From: Molanna angustata
Taxonomy: Eukaryota; Arthropoda; Insecta; Trichoptera; Molannidae
Direction: 5' to 3'
DNA length: 64,000 nucleotides
Assembly (NCBI GenBank): GCA_963576475.1
Contig: OY754981.1
Location: forward strand, 17,580,341 to 17,644,340
Within the stretch, counting starts at the first letter, position 1. Every line of letters starts with the position of its first letter. This document shows positions 1 to 61,849 of this stretch, one piece after another. Below the pieces are notes generated by a model, which was not told the DNA's origin, did no database searches, and saw only the letters and a list, made by a program, of their open reading frames with translations. The position numbers and the translations under genes were made by a program.

Positions 1-221
1 ACTCACTTATTGCACAGAGTAGGTACTCCATCAAGTATTATTATAATGAAAATCTATGAAATACACCTACTACTTAAAAAGAATACACCTTCGTTCAATT
101 GGGTTCGGAACAAAAGAGAGGTAGGTACCTACGCGATTTGATATGTAGATAGATACTATTTTATGTCACTTTAATCTTTATGTTAAATATCTACTTGTTA
201 TAAAAACTAAGATAATATATA
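1..221. other. AT-rich unique sequence
   Basis: No gene or repeat recognised. It borders the CTAG end of the first Helentron-like copy. Confidence 0.5.
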
Positions 222-1230
222 CTAGTTGCATGTAACACATGAGATCCAACTGTCGATAGCGATAGTATGTATAGTTGAAGAATAAGAAACAAACTATAAA
301 CCCATAAATCCAAATTATTGAAAATTTTAACACATGTTGGTATGTATGTCAAGATAGGACAGTATGGAGGTCAGTCCTGTTTTCCTACCCGGAATATGAA
401 AACAGCATTATGGTTCTGTATGTATGTTTGGAGATTAAGTACCTATCAAACTATTAAGTCTTCTTACATACATATTGTGTATAGGCGACTGCCCTACAAA
501 TTGTATGAAGCAATGTCGTCACTACATTCAATTTTTATAAAAATTGTTAAAAAAAAGTTTGAGATGTGCTAATACCATGTGAGTATTTTTTATAGAAAAT
601 TAAATTATCTAGTTGGGGTGTTTCGGCTTTTTTCGATATTTTTAAAAAAAAATGAAAATATAGGCAGTTTAACTCATAAATTTATCATAAAAAAAATACT
701 TTTCTTAATAAAAAATGTTTGAGAAACCCTGGAATTTTTTTGAAAAAACTAATTTGAGATTTTGTATTTGTCTATGTTTGTACCAATTTTCAGCGTTCTA
801 GCTTTTATGGTTTCTGAGATATATGGAAAAATTAATTAAAAATTCAAAAATTGATAACCCCTGACTGAAACAAAAATTCAAAATTCCGAGTATAAAAGTT
901 TTGTAGGCCTGTAACTGTTTATATATTATGAAATTTTAGGCTCTGTAAATTGAGCGGATCAAAAGTTATAAGGGGGGGACGGACACACAGACACACACAC
1001 AGACACACAGACACACACACAGACACACGAAATGTTCTACTCCGAATTCTGAGTAAATCCGTGTATGGAACATATATGCTGCGAAGCCTCTAAGTTGGTG
1101 TTTTTTGACTTCAAAGTTGGAAAAGCCGTGAACAAAGTAGACCTCTGCATACAATTCTCGCGTATTCTGGCTTGAAACATTGTCGATATGTTAAGAGAAC
1201 AAAGTTCTCCTGAACAAATCGACAGTTGGA
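222..1230 (-). mobile_element. Helentron-like ~1-kb element, copy 1
   Basis: On the - strand the element starts TCCAACTGTCGAT (1230) and ends at CTAG (222). A reverse copy of the start, ATCGACAGTTGGA, lies before the 3' end and is followed by the small hairpin CATGT-GTT-ACATG. A GTGTCTGTGT microsatellite sits near the 5' third. There is no transposase ORF; reading frames here are artefacts. Confidence 0.72.
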
Positions 1231-1245
1231 AAAAATTGTTTAAAA

Positions 1246-2270
1246 CTAGTTGCATGTAACACATGAGATCCAACTGTCGATAGCGATAGTATGTATAGTT
1301 GAAGAATAAGAAACAAACTATAAACCCATAAATCCAAATTATTGAAAATTTTAACACATGTTGGTATGTATGTCAAGATAGGACAGTATGGAGTTCAGTC
1401 CTGTTTTCCTACCCGGAATATGAAAACAGCATGATGGTTCTGTATGTATGTTTGGAGATTAAGTACCTATCAAACTATTAAGTCTTCTTACATGTGTATA
1501 GGCGACTGCCCTACAAATTGTATGAAGCGATGTCGTCACTAAATTCAATTTTTATAAAAATTGTTAAAAAAAATTTGAGATGTACTGCTACAATGTTAAT
1601 ATTTTTATATAAAATTAAATTATCTAGTTGGGGTGTTTCGGCTTTTTTCGATATTTTAAAAATAAATGGAAATATAGGCAGTTAAACTCGGAAATTTATC
1701 ATAAAAAAAATATTTTTCTTGATAAAAAATGTTTGAGAAACCCTGGAATTTTTTTGAAAAAACTAATTTGAGATTTTGTATTTGTCTATGTTTGTACCAA
1801 TTTTCAGCGTTCTAGCGTTTATGGTTTCTGAGATATATGGAAAAATAAAATAAAAATTCAAAAGTTGATAACCCCTGACTGAAACAAAAATTCAAAATTC
1901 CGAGTATAAAAATTTTGTAGGCCTGTAACTGTTTATATATTCTGAAATTTTAGGCTCTGTAAATTGAGCGGATCAAAAGTTATAAGGGAGGGACGGACAC
2001 ACACACACACACACAGACACACAGACACACAGACACACAGACACACACACACACACACACAGACACACGAAATGTTCTACTCCGAATTCTGAGTAAATCC
2101 GTGTATGGAACATATATGCTGCGAAGCCTCTAAGTTGGTGTTTTTTGACTTCAAAGTTGGAAAAGCCGTGAAAAAAGTAGACCTCTCCATACAATTCTCG
2201 CGTATTCTGGCTTGATACATTGTCGATATGTTAAGAGAACAAAGTTCTCCTGAACAAATCGACAGTTGGA
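1246..2270 (-). mobile_element. Helentron-like element, copy 2, nested
   Basis: Complete copy with the same ends as copy 1. The flanking pieces (2271 onward and 1231-1245) rejoin to regenerate the T tract of an older copy, so this copy inserted into a relative between two T bases. Confidence 0.72.
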
Positions 2271-2405
2271 AAAATTGAGATCTTCTACTACAATGCTAAT
2301 ATTTTTTATAGAAAATTAAATTGTCTAGTTGGGGTGTTTCGGCTTTTTTCGATAATTGTATAAGTTTCGGAAATATAGGCAGTTAAACTCATAAATTTAT
2401 CATAA
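2271..2405 (-). mobile_element. Helentron-like element, middle part of the interrupted host copy
   Basis: Continues the internal order of the copy whose 5' part is 3429-3968, after copy 3 inserted into it. Confidence 0.65.
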
Positions 2406-3183
2406 CTAGTTGCATGTAACACATGAGATCCAACTGTCGATAGCGATAGTATGTAGAGTTGAAGAATAAGAATCAAACTATAAACCCATAAATCCAAATT
2501 ATTGAAAATTTTAACACATGTTGGTATGTATGTCAAGATAGGACAGTATGGAGGTCAGTCCTCTTTTCCTACCCGGAATATGAAAACAGCATGATGGTTC
2601 TGTATGTATGTTTGGAGATTAAGTACCTATCAAACTATTAAAACTTCTTACATATTGTGTATAGGCGACTGACATACAAATTGTATGAAGCAATGTCGTC
2701 CTAAATTCAATTTTTATAAAAATTGTTAAAAAAAGTTTGAGATGTGCTTATACAACATTCATATTTTTTATAGAAAATTAAATTATCTAGTTGGGGTCTT
2801 TCGGCTTTTTTCGATATTTTTGAAAAATTCGGAAATATAGGCAGTTAAACTCATAAATTTATCATAAAAAAAATATTTTTCTTAATAAAAACTGTTTGAG
2901 AAATCCTGGATTTTTTTTGAAAAAACTGATTTGAGATTTTGTATTTGTCTATATTTGTACCAATTCTCAGCGTTCTAGCGTTTATGGTTTCTGAGATATA
3001 TGGAAAAATAAAGTAAAAATTCAAAAGTTGATAACCCCTGACTGAAACAAAAATTCAAAATTCTGAGTATAAAAGTTTTGTAGGCCTATAACTGTTAATA
3101 GATTCTAAAATTTTGGGCTCTGTAAATTGAGCGGATCAAAAGTTATAAGGGGGGGGGGGGGGACACACACAGACACACACACA

Positions 3184-3224
<41 letters not shown>

Positions 3225-3428
3225 ACGAAATGTTCTACTCCGAATTCTGAGTAAATCCGTCTATGGAACATATATGCTGCGAAGCCTCTAAGTTGGTGTT
3301 TTTTGACTTCAATGTTGGAAAAGCCGTGAAAAAAGTAGACCTCTCCATACAATTCTCGCGTATTCTGGCTTGATACATTGTCGATATGTTAAGAGAACAA
3401 AGTTCTCCTGAACAAATCGACAGTTGGA
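2406..3428 (-). mobile_element. Helentron-like element, copy 3, nested
   Basis: Complete copy with a longer GT/GTCT microsatellite and a G10 run. The flanks 3429- and -2405 rejoin to the normal internal sequence ATATTTTTTTATGATAAAT of an interrupted copy. Confidence 0.72.
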
Positions 3429-3968
3429 AAAAAATATTTTTCTTAATAAAAAGTGTTTGAGAAACCCTGGAATTTTTTTGAAAAAACTAATTTGAGATTT
3501 TGTATTTGCCTATGTTTGTACCAATTTTCAGCGTTCTAGCTTTTATGGTTTCTGAGATATATGGAAAAATAAATTAAAAATTCAAAACTTGATAACCCCT
3601 GACTGAAACAAAAATTCAAAATTCCGAGTATAAAAGTTTTGTAGGCCTGTAACTGTTTATATATTATGAAATTTTAGGCTCTGTAAATTGAGCGGATCAA
3701 AAGTTATAAGGGGGGGACGGACACACAGACACACACACAGACACACAGACACACACACAGACACACGAAATGTTCTACTCCGAATTCTGAGTAAATCCGT
3801 GTATGGAACATATATGCTGCGAAGCCTCTAAGTTGGTGTTTTTTGACTTCAAAGTTGGAAAAGCCGTGAAAAAAGTAGACCTCTGCATACAATTCTCGCG
3901 TATTCTGGCTTGAAACATTGTCGATATGTTAAGAGAACAAAGTTCTCCTGAACAAATCGACAGTTGGA
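3429..3968 (-). mobile_element. Helentron-like element, 5' part of the interrupted host copy
   Basis: Starts with TCCAACTGTCGAT at 3968 and runs through the microsatellite to the T tract where copy 3 entered. Its own CTAG end is not present. Confidence 0.68.
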
Positions 3969-4636
3969 AAAAATTGTTAAAAAAAAATTGAGATCTTCTA
4001 CTACAATGCTAATATTTTTTATAGAAAATTAAATTGTCTAGTTGGGGTGTTTCGGCTTTTTTCGATAATTGTATAAGTTTCGGAAATATAGGCAGTTAAA
4101 CTCATAAATTTATGATAAAAAAAATATTTTTCTTAATAAAAAATGTTTGAGAAACCCTGGAATTTTTTTGAAAAAACTAATTTGAGATTTTGTATTTGTC
4201 TATGTTTGTACCAATTTTCAGCGTTCTAGCTTTTATGGTTTCTGAGATATATGGAAAAATAAAATAAAAATTCAAAAGTTGATAACCCCTGACTGAAACA
4301 AAAATTCAAAATTCCGAGTATAAAGTTTTGTAGGCCTGTAACTGTTTATTTTTTTTGAAATTTTAGGCTCTGTAAATTGAGCGGATCAAAAGTTATAAGG
4401 GGGGACGGACACACAGACACACACACAGACACACGAAATGTTCTACTCCGAATTCTGAGTAAATCCGTGTATGGAACATATATGCTGCGAAGCCTCTAAG
4501 TTGGTGTTTTTTGACTTCAAAGTTGGAAAAGCCGTGAAAAAAGTAGACCTCTGCATACAATTCTCGCGTATCCTGGCTTGAAACATTGTCGATATGTTAA
4601 GAGAACAAAGTTCTCCTGAACAAATCGACAGTTGGA
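3969..4636 (-). mobile_element. Helentron-like element, oldest 5' part of the nest
   Basis: Starts with TCCAACTG at 4636 and stops at AACAATTT, where the next copy begins. Its 3' part is missing from the window. Confidence 0.68.
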
Positions 4637-5018
4637 TAATACATAGCTATTTTCTGATTAAAAATTGAAATTTTTATAAGAAAAAAACATTGTGTTTTAT
4701 TTTAAAATATACATAGCTATTCAATATTTGCATGACGTACCTACTCGATCAAAGTAAAGAGTGTTCATGTATCCAAATACTTTCATCGATAGGTACAATA
4801 AATCTATAGAAAAAAACTTTAATATATTAATCCATAGAAATACAAATTTATGTGTAGGTACCTAATAATGTCAAATTTTACGTTTAAAGGTTATGAAAAT
4901 TACACAGATTTGACATAAAAAATATCTACTCAATTGAAACATCTAAATTTATACCCAATATGAAACGATAAAATTTATTAGTAGTAATTTTAAATATTAT
5001 ATTTTTACAAAATAGAAA
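4637..5018. other. Upstream region of the LRRC71-like gene
   Basis: AT-rich, no repeat recognised. It should contain the promoter and 5'UTR, but no specific element is certain. Confidence 0.4.
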
Positions 5019-5115
5019 ATGAGTGACGAGATCTGTTTCCACGAATATTTTTCACAAATGTGCTATAAATATGGCTGCGGGTGTGAAATACCCGCTATAG
5101 AATACGTGCATCAAG
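5019..5115 (+). CDS. LRRC71: LRRC71-like exon 1
   Basis: Codes residues 1-32 plus the first base of Gly33. ATG at 5019, donor AAG|GTAGGT. This exon is too short to stand out as an ORF. It was found because its phase-1 donor fits the exon 2 acceptor and its Cys/Tyr-rich text resembles the LRRC71 N-terminus. Confidence 0.75.
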
Positions 5116-7301
5116 GTAGGTATAGGTACAATTCTTTATTTTCAATGTCTATGATCTTCGCATTGTAGACTCATATTTGTATTATTTTTAAACATGCGAA
5201 CTAGGAGAATGCGAACATAGTAATTAAGTTGAAATATTTCCGAAAAACAAATTCTTCTTTTTCCTGTTTTGGTAGATCTATAATCTGCTTCTACAGGTCC
5301 TGGGACGAGGATGTCCATCTCTTTGATGGTCTTCCCGGTGGTCGGTATCCCTCTGGTATCCCCCGCATTGCAATCATTGCAGCCTTTCTGGATTAATCCT
5401 CTCTACATGATCTCTCCAGTATCGTCTTACAATACCCTACACACTGCTGGTTCTGCGGATATCCTCATTGGGAATTTTGTCTCTGAAGGTTCTGCCCAAG
5501 ATAGGTCTTAGCGTTTTCATCTCTGATGTTCTGAGTAGCTGTTTTGTTCTCACCGTGTCTGCCCTTTATTCAACTCCATAGGTCATTATGGGTCTGATGC
5601 AGGTTTTATATATTCGGACCTTACTCTATACTAGCATATGTTTATTGGCCCAAACGGTGTCATGCATCCAAAAATTCAAATTCAAAAAACAAATCCAACC
5701 CGAGCGAATTGAAATGTTCATTATTCATTAAAACATAAACAAACTAGGGGTCTGGTCCAACCGGCGAAATCAAAACCCTCACCATTACCCATATCGTGGA
5801 TATAATTATTATATAAGTTCTATAATATCTTTAGGTGTCATAGAACTCCATATTATGATAATTATATCCATGATATGGGTAATCACGAGGGTTTTGATTT
5901 CTCCAGTTGGACAAGACTTGCCCCCTAGATATCAAAGTATTCGACGATATAATATTATCTTTTACATACCACGAATTTAATACATGTTTATTTTTACTGT
6001 TAATATATAAATATTTCCTATACTTATTTAACATTTTAGGAGACGAAGTAAATGAATCTAGTGAAACAAACAACATAATTAATGAAATTAATGACAAATA
6101 CGACAAAACTGGAACAACGTACCATTTCAATCCGCCGGGCACAACAAAACAACGAAAATCAAACAGAATAATAAAAACATCAAAATACAATAAGGGAAAC
6201 GATAATGTTTGCTCCTCTTGCATTTATATTTATTACAGAAATAAGAAACACAGAAAACATTTTCAAAAAGTTGTTTTTCAAAATGTATTCATGGATTTAT
6301 TATTTGTACACGCTATGTTAGATTCTATGCACCTCCTGGAAGGTTTGAAACACTTAGAACTTTTCAATTGTGTTACTCCAGTCAATGTCGTCAAATATAT
6401 CAAACATATGATTTACCTGACAAATATAATTCATTTATGTTTAGACAACTGTGCGATGCCAGAAATTAATTTCACCAATATTCTGACCGGTACAAGTTCC
6501 TTAAAAAAACTATCTCTGCGTAAATGTAACATTAGTGACAAGGGTGTAAAACTAATAATGAAGGAGCTACATTACCCAAAAGAAATAGAAAAACAGTTGA
6601 CTTATTTAAATCTATCATCAAACTTAATAACCGACAGTGGAATCAAATACATCGCTGACGCATTAAGAACTAATCGACACCTTAAAACATTGATATTAGC
6701 CGACAACGAAATTGGAGATAAAGGATGTTGCTTCTTATCAAAATCACTGAAATGTTTTTTTCTTACATCGTCAGAGATAAAAATGATAGAATCAAGAAGA
6801 TATCATCTTCTCACTAAACATCACAAACTATTCGAAGATTATGTCAAGCACAAAATCAAAGATGGCACTGCATCACGTGAAAGTTTGGGCAAATCTATTG
6901 ATAACTCAGAGGAAAACAAACGCTCACTTGAAACTAGACAATCACTTCAAATATCTATAAAATCGAATAGCTGTGACTCGCTGTATTTGGATGAACTTAT
7001 TGAAAATCATTTAGGACCCGATGAATTTCCTTTCAAACGTTCAGATTTGCTTTATAAGAGTGGAAACATATATTGTATGGGGAACTGTACATTGAATACC
7101 CTAAATATAGCTTTTAATTACATCGGCTGCCGGGGGGTATCGAGTTTGATTGATGTTATTCAGCATCAATTAGATTACCAAAGATACGAGTTGAAGAATA
7201 TATTTTTGGAAGGAAATCCAAACGTCAAAAATATCAGTGAATATCATATAATCAATACAATGAGAGTTCCGAATCACATTTCAAATTATGCTATAGCGTA
7301 A
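5019..7301 (+). CDS. LRRC71: LRRC71-like leucine-rich-repeat protein, two exons (5019-5115, 6040-7301), 452 aa
   Basis: Exon 1 starts at ATG 5019 and ends in phase 1 at a GTAGGT donor (5116). Exon 2 begins after TTTTAG (6039) and ends at TAA 7301. The split glycine codon joins cleanly. The region open upstream of 6040 reads into the intron and is not coding. The N-terminus has a Cys/Tyr patch (CYKYGCGC, residues 15-22). Leucine-rich repeats run from about residue 135 to 270 (LKHLELFNC, LTYLNLSSNLITDSG, LKTLILADNEIGDKG). They are followed by a basic stretch (SRRYHLLTKHHK, about 285), a polar low-complexity linker, and an isolated C-terminal LRR pair (LNTLNIAFNYIG, about 384). This order, with repeats, an arginine-rich segment after the last main repeat, a linker and a late LRR, matches LRRC71 as I know it. 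Its biochemical role is poorly defined; LRRs usually bind protein. A generic LRR protein is the alternative. Confidence 0.82.
5281..5640 (-). pseudogene. LINE reverse-transcriptase ORF, 3' fragment in the LRRC71 intron
   Basis: The - strand reads, with frame breaks, TVRTKQLLRTSEMKTLR, ILGRTFRDKIPNEDIRR. This matches the C-terminal signature of insect non-LTR elements (compare RIRNEDIRR in the fragments near 45 and 49 kb). It is antisense to the gene and degraded. Confidence 0.7.
5744..5927. mobile_element. Palindromic GGGGCAAGT MITE, copy 1
   Basis: Near-perfect fold-back: CTAGGGG...CCCCCTAG, with arms containing AATCAAAACCCTCA and ATTACCCATATC. It is one of four copies in the window and lies in the LRRC71 intron. 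Confidence 0.75.
6040..7301 (+). CDS. LRRC71: LRRC71-like exon 2
   Basis: Codes Gly33 to Ala452 and carries every LRR. The acceptor ACATTTTAG ends at 6039. The stop TAA is at 7299-7301. Confidence 0.82.
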
Positions 7302-7394
7302 TTTCTTTATAGGAAAGATTCACGGAAATTACGAGTTATTAACTATATGTTTTCAAATCATTCTTATTTAAAAAAGGAATAGATATAATATTAC

Positions 7395-7400
7395 AATAAA
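7395..7400 (+). terminator. Poly(A) signal of the LRRC71-like gene
   Basis: AATAAA lies 94 bases after the stop codon. It is the first such hexamer downstream and sits just before a hAT MITE insertion at 7428, so the transcript probably ends at or inside the MITE. Confidence 0.5.
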
Positions 7401-7427
7401 TTTATGAACAATACAATATATAAGAAT

Positions 7428-7547
7428 CAAGGGCGTCGCCAGCCCAAGGCCCAGGGGGGGCAATTTAATCCATTCATAGGCTATTCTCCGTATACCCTAT
7501 ATTATGGAGGATGAGAAAAATATGAATTGTTACATTTTTTTAATCGC

Positions 7548-7588
<41 letters not shown>

Positions 7589-7603
7589 TTGGCGACGCCC
7601 TTG
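7428..7603. mobile_element. hAT-type MITE with poly-C core
   Basis: 13-bp terminal inverted repeats CAAGGGCGTCGCC...GGCGACGCCCTTG, flanked by a perfect 8-bp duplication ATAAGAAT (7420-7427, 7604-7611). An 8-bp TSD with CARGG-type ends is the hAT hallmark. The core is a C-only run (7551-7588). Confidence 0.85.
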
Positions 7604-7820
7604 ATAAGAATCAGTAAAAACATGTAAATATAAATATAAAAAAATATAAGACTTTTTCTTTTTTGGCACAACACATTGCAACAAAACAGGAGTTGATTGT
7701 AAAATCATTATATACACATCATGTATTACCTGATAGTATCATACCTTCACGTTTTATAATGCACATATTGCACATACTACCATGGCAGCACGTACTGTAT
7801 TTTTTAATATAAAGCAGTTT

Positions 7821-8700
<880 letters not shown>

Positions 8701-8705
8701 TATTT

Positions 8706-9100
8706 TCACACGTCCATGATCCAAATGGCACCTCCAATGCCAGGATGGACGTTGACGTTGGCTGATGGGGGCAGAATACCATGAATATGCTCCACCTGTC
8801 CTAGACAGCGGCAGATGCTGGCTGATAGTCTGCATCGGAAACGGCTGCGGCTAGGCAGATTTTCAAGGCGAAGGCACAAGTGTGAAACGGCGGGTTGCGA
8901 CTCCAGGATAAGCACGGATCAATGGCATCAGAGCCCTTTATAATACAGAATGTACCACTGTCCAGGACCACGGAGGCATACCTGCTGCATTGGTGCTGCG
9001 ACTTCTATCTTTGGTATTTCAAGGCAGATTCTTATGGCTCCGAGAGGCAGGGCCCGACCAATGTTCCCCAAAATTGTCTCCTATTGTTCTCCATTTGACA
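8706..9100 (-). other. GC-richer unexplained block
   Basis: Markedly richer in G+C than its surroundings. The - strand has a 69-codon open stretch (8706-8915), and further coding-like text extends upstream only with stops. I do not recognise it. It could be a degraded processed copy of a gene, an exon or an RNA. It lies between the two genes, about 0.8 kb before FHIP. Confidence 0.3.
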
Positions 9101-9919
9101 AGACGCGTATGCAATTTCGATTGTAGAATTGTCACATTTTTGAGAAGTTACCTACATATGTGACTGTCAGTTTTGTAAGAACAATATTTTTTTTCTCTGA
9201 TGTTTATTAGATTATTTTTTCTTCGTTCTTTTTTTAGTTGTTGAGTGTTTGACTGTTTGGCGGCGTATTTAATTAAAATATTTCGTTCGTATTTTAGCAA
9301 TTGCGTAGAATATCTCAATGACTCAAGATCTCAAATGACTCAAATCTTGAGATTTTAAAATTGTAACTGTCTTCTAATTGATTTATTGATACGGGAACAC
9401 AAATTAACACAAAAATACAATTTATAGACTCTGTATACGTACACAATGTTATCAATTTAGCCATTCGATTATGTAACGATGGTAAATATCGAACTCAATT
9501 CTTCCCAATTTTTTTTTTAAATCAAGATTTGAATAAATTCATTCATTCCTCCAAAGGAGTAAACTAATTAATCTTGGGGAAAAGGTTTTTACTGTGACAA
9601 CACATTTATCTATGACATTTTTGTTGTCCATAGAAGTTATTATTTTTCTGCCATATTATTCTTTCAACTTTCAACTCATTTGTCATTTGATCTCTTTTGG
9701 TATTTGGCGATAACGTTATCGAAATGTCCTCGTAATACTTATGTTACCTGTGATTGTGTTGCAGTGTTTTTATTCACGAAATTATGCTTTCATTAAACGT
9801 CGTGTCGCTCTTATAATATTCATATGTGGCATTACAATCATTTCACAACTATATGTTCTGTGGAGGAATGAAACAACACAGGAAATTCCTTTATTTTGAT
9901 CTGGAGAAATGATACAGAA
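9101..9919 (+). promoter_or_regulatory. Presumed FHIP promoter and 5'UTR region
   Basis: Inferred by position. AT-rich with T tracts; no confident TATA box or initiator could be chosen. Confidence 0.3.

Positions 9920-9923
<4 letters not shown>
9909..9923 (+). promoter_or_regulatory. Minimal upstream ORF overlapping the FHIP start codon
   Basis: An ATG at 9909 opens a four-codon ORF whose TGA (9921-9923) overlaps the FHIP ATG (9920-9922) in another frame. If transcription starts upstream, this overlap would favour termination-reinitiation or leaky scanning. It is inferred from sequence only; the transcript 5' end is not known. Confidence 0.35.
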
Positions 9924-59678
<49,755 letters not shown>

Positions 59679-59731
59679 TTATCGAGGATTGTACAAATTA
59701 CTATATTGTGTGTCTTAATTTCGATAGTTTA

Positions 59732-59737
59732 AATAAA
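59732..59737 (+). terminator. FHIP poly(A) signal, proximal
   Basis: AATAAA 54 bases after the stop, with a second at 59810-59815. Either could end the transcript; a longer 3'UTR cannot be excluded. Confidence 0.45.
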
Positions 59738-59809
59738 AATCTATTTTTCTACATAGTTAGTCTCGTTTGTGTGTACATAATTTATTGTGTAATTTGACTG
59801 AAATATGTG

Positions 59810-59815
59810 AATAAA
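59810..59815 (+). terminator. FHIP poly(A) signal, distal candidate
   Basis: AATAAA about 130 bases after the stop, followed by T-rich sequence. Confidence 0.4.
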
Positions 59816-61700
59816 ATATTTCTTCATATTACATAGGTATACCGTAAGATAATGTGTCTTTTTCAGATTAAGAGTAAAGGAAAAAATCATAAATACCTAC
59901 ATTATATTTCCTCGCACAATTTTGTATCATCTCTTCGTACTTTATATGATGTGATATATAATATTATATTGAGTTTAATATTAAAAAAAAACATCTGATT
60001 TTATTACAACTGCTCATTTATTATATAATTTTTTTTTTGTTTTATAAAAATAATTCTTTTTCTAATTTTATTGAAGTTGACCTAATATTACGCATAGACC
60101 CTTTACTAATTTTATTACTAAATTACTTTTAAATTATTTCTTATACCATATACCTATATTTTAATTAGTATTTACAATAAATGTGTCGTTAATTTTTTCT
60201 GTCGTATTTTTACGCATATTATACAAATTTTTTGTTACGAAATGCATGTTGTCTATTTTTTTTTAAATAATTTTGTGGTTCATTTTAATTAACTATATGT
60301 TTATTTTTGTTTCCTTCTCTTCAATGGCATTTAATTGTATACTTCTTATTTTATCTTGAATGTTTTTTGAATTTTCCAAATTTTATAAATGTGTACTATA
60401 ATTACAGTATACCAAATTTTTTTTTAATATTAAATAATAAAAAAAATTATATTTTTGATAGGTAATCCATTGTTTTTTTTATTATTTATTTATAACAATA
60501 TAAAAAATTTTACTTGGTTTTCTGGTCATTGCATATTTAAATTGATTTAAATACTAGCCAAATTTCTATTTATGTAAAAAAATTATAAATCGTTATTTTA
60601 TTAAAATTTATTCTTCGTCTTGATGCATGTGTATATTTAAATTTAAATTGTAATTTGTCTTTTTTAAATAATTGTGTGGTAGACTCTCACTGCTTATTAC
60701 AACTATCCTTTTTTTATTGTCACTTATTATTTATGAACTCAGTCCTGAACTTTATCAGATAGAAATGTAATTATTCTTTGTGAAATCCTGTCACATTTCT
60801 CAAATTTATTACTTCACCTTTTGTTAGTTTTATTGGTATTTGCAACTATATCAATACTGATACTAAAACATGGAAGATATTTTTTCCTATGCATCGCTAA
60901 CCTAAACACTAAACACGATAGACAGATCACTTCTTTGTTACTAAAAATGTTCACTTATATATAAGTTTTAGGTTTTCTATAATTACACTGTACTACTTAT
61001 GCCTACATTAGCAAAATGTGGTTTGATTTTTGTAAGTAATTTTATTAAATCATTCAGCCAGTATTAGTTAGTATGTGCAAAAATATATACTTGTTAATTT
61101 ATTTTTTGCCTCAAATGTTGGATCCAAAATTTTGCTTTGTGTTATTTAACCAATAAGAATATTTGATTTTAAATCAATATTATTTATATTCCATAGTTTT
61201 TGTTTCCTTTAGGGTTAGCTTCCACAGATGCGCAGGCGGATTTTAATATTATTTATATAAGAATTTATGTGCACACATTAGATCGTCGGCATACTGACGT
61301 CGTTGCTAGGAGACAAAAATCAGAATTGTACACTGTGCCTATGTGGACAGTAAGCTTAAAACACAAAAAGAATTTTAGAGGATGTATTTGATTAATATTT
61401 TTAAAATAATGTCCAAAGTTGCCATACTTTTAACTAACAGCTTTATTTGAAATATCAATTTGTATATAGTTTATTAAAACCTTGACAGAAGACAATCTTA
61501 TTAAAATAACTTTTATTTTCATATAGTTAGTATGACTAATTTTAGTGTGCAATATGTATCTTGTTATTTTTATAGAATTTTATATTTGTGACAAAATTTT
61601 ATAAAGTGCAATGGTAAAACAAATAAAATTGTTAATATCGAATATTATTATTATCAAATATTTTATTTAGAAGGTTGTGTGTTATTTGCAACATTCTTTT
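59816..61700. other. AT-rich FHIP 3' flank
   Basis: Very AT-rich. One small ORF (61200-61391) after a T-rich CCTTTAG acceptor-like site is unrecognised. May include a long 3'UTR. Confidence 0.35.
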
Positions 61701-61720
61701 CCTTATAAAACCAGATCAGC

Positions 61721-61843
61721 CCCCTAGCCAACGTGCCATTTATATCATTGTAGCACAAAAAATAAACAAGAAAAGATAAGACATTGAATTATCTTTTCTC
61801 GGTTCTTTTCTTGTGCTAAATGACACATTGTCTAGGCACCCAG
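61721..61843. repeat. Imperfect inverted repeat / hairpin
   Basis: 61751-61779 and 61789-61818 pair over about 28 bases (TAGCACAA...AAAAGATAA), with a 9-base loop. Outer arms CCTAGCCAACGTGCCATTTA and TAAATGACACATTGTCTAGG extend it after a short asymmetry. It could be a MITE or a small-RNA precursor. Confidence 0.55.
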
Positions 61844-61849
61844 AACTAA

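Noticed and set aside
966..3892. Repeated ~65-aa frames with Cys-Val-Cys runs
   Set aside because: They translate the GT/GTCT microsatellite and flanks of the Helentron-like copies; no codon constraint or start context.
5907..6039. N-terminal extension of the LRR protein
   Set aside because: It starts at a TTG within a MITE end and reads through an intron with a good acceptor at 6039; exon 1 at 5019 fits instead.
61200..61391. Extra downstream exon or gene
   Set aside because: An acceptor-like CCTTTAG precedes it, but FHIP already has a stop and the text matches no family I know.
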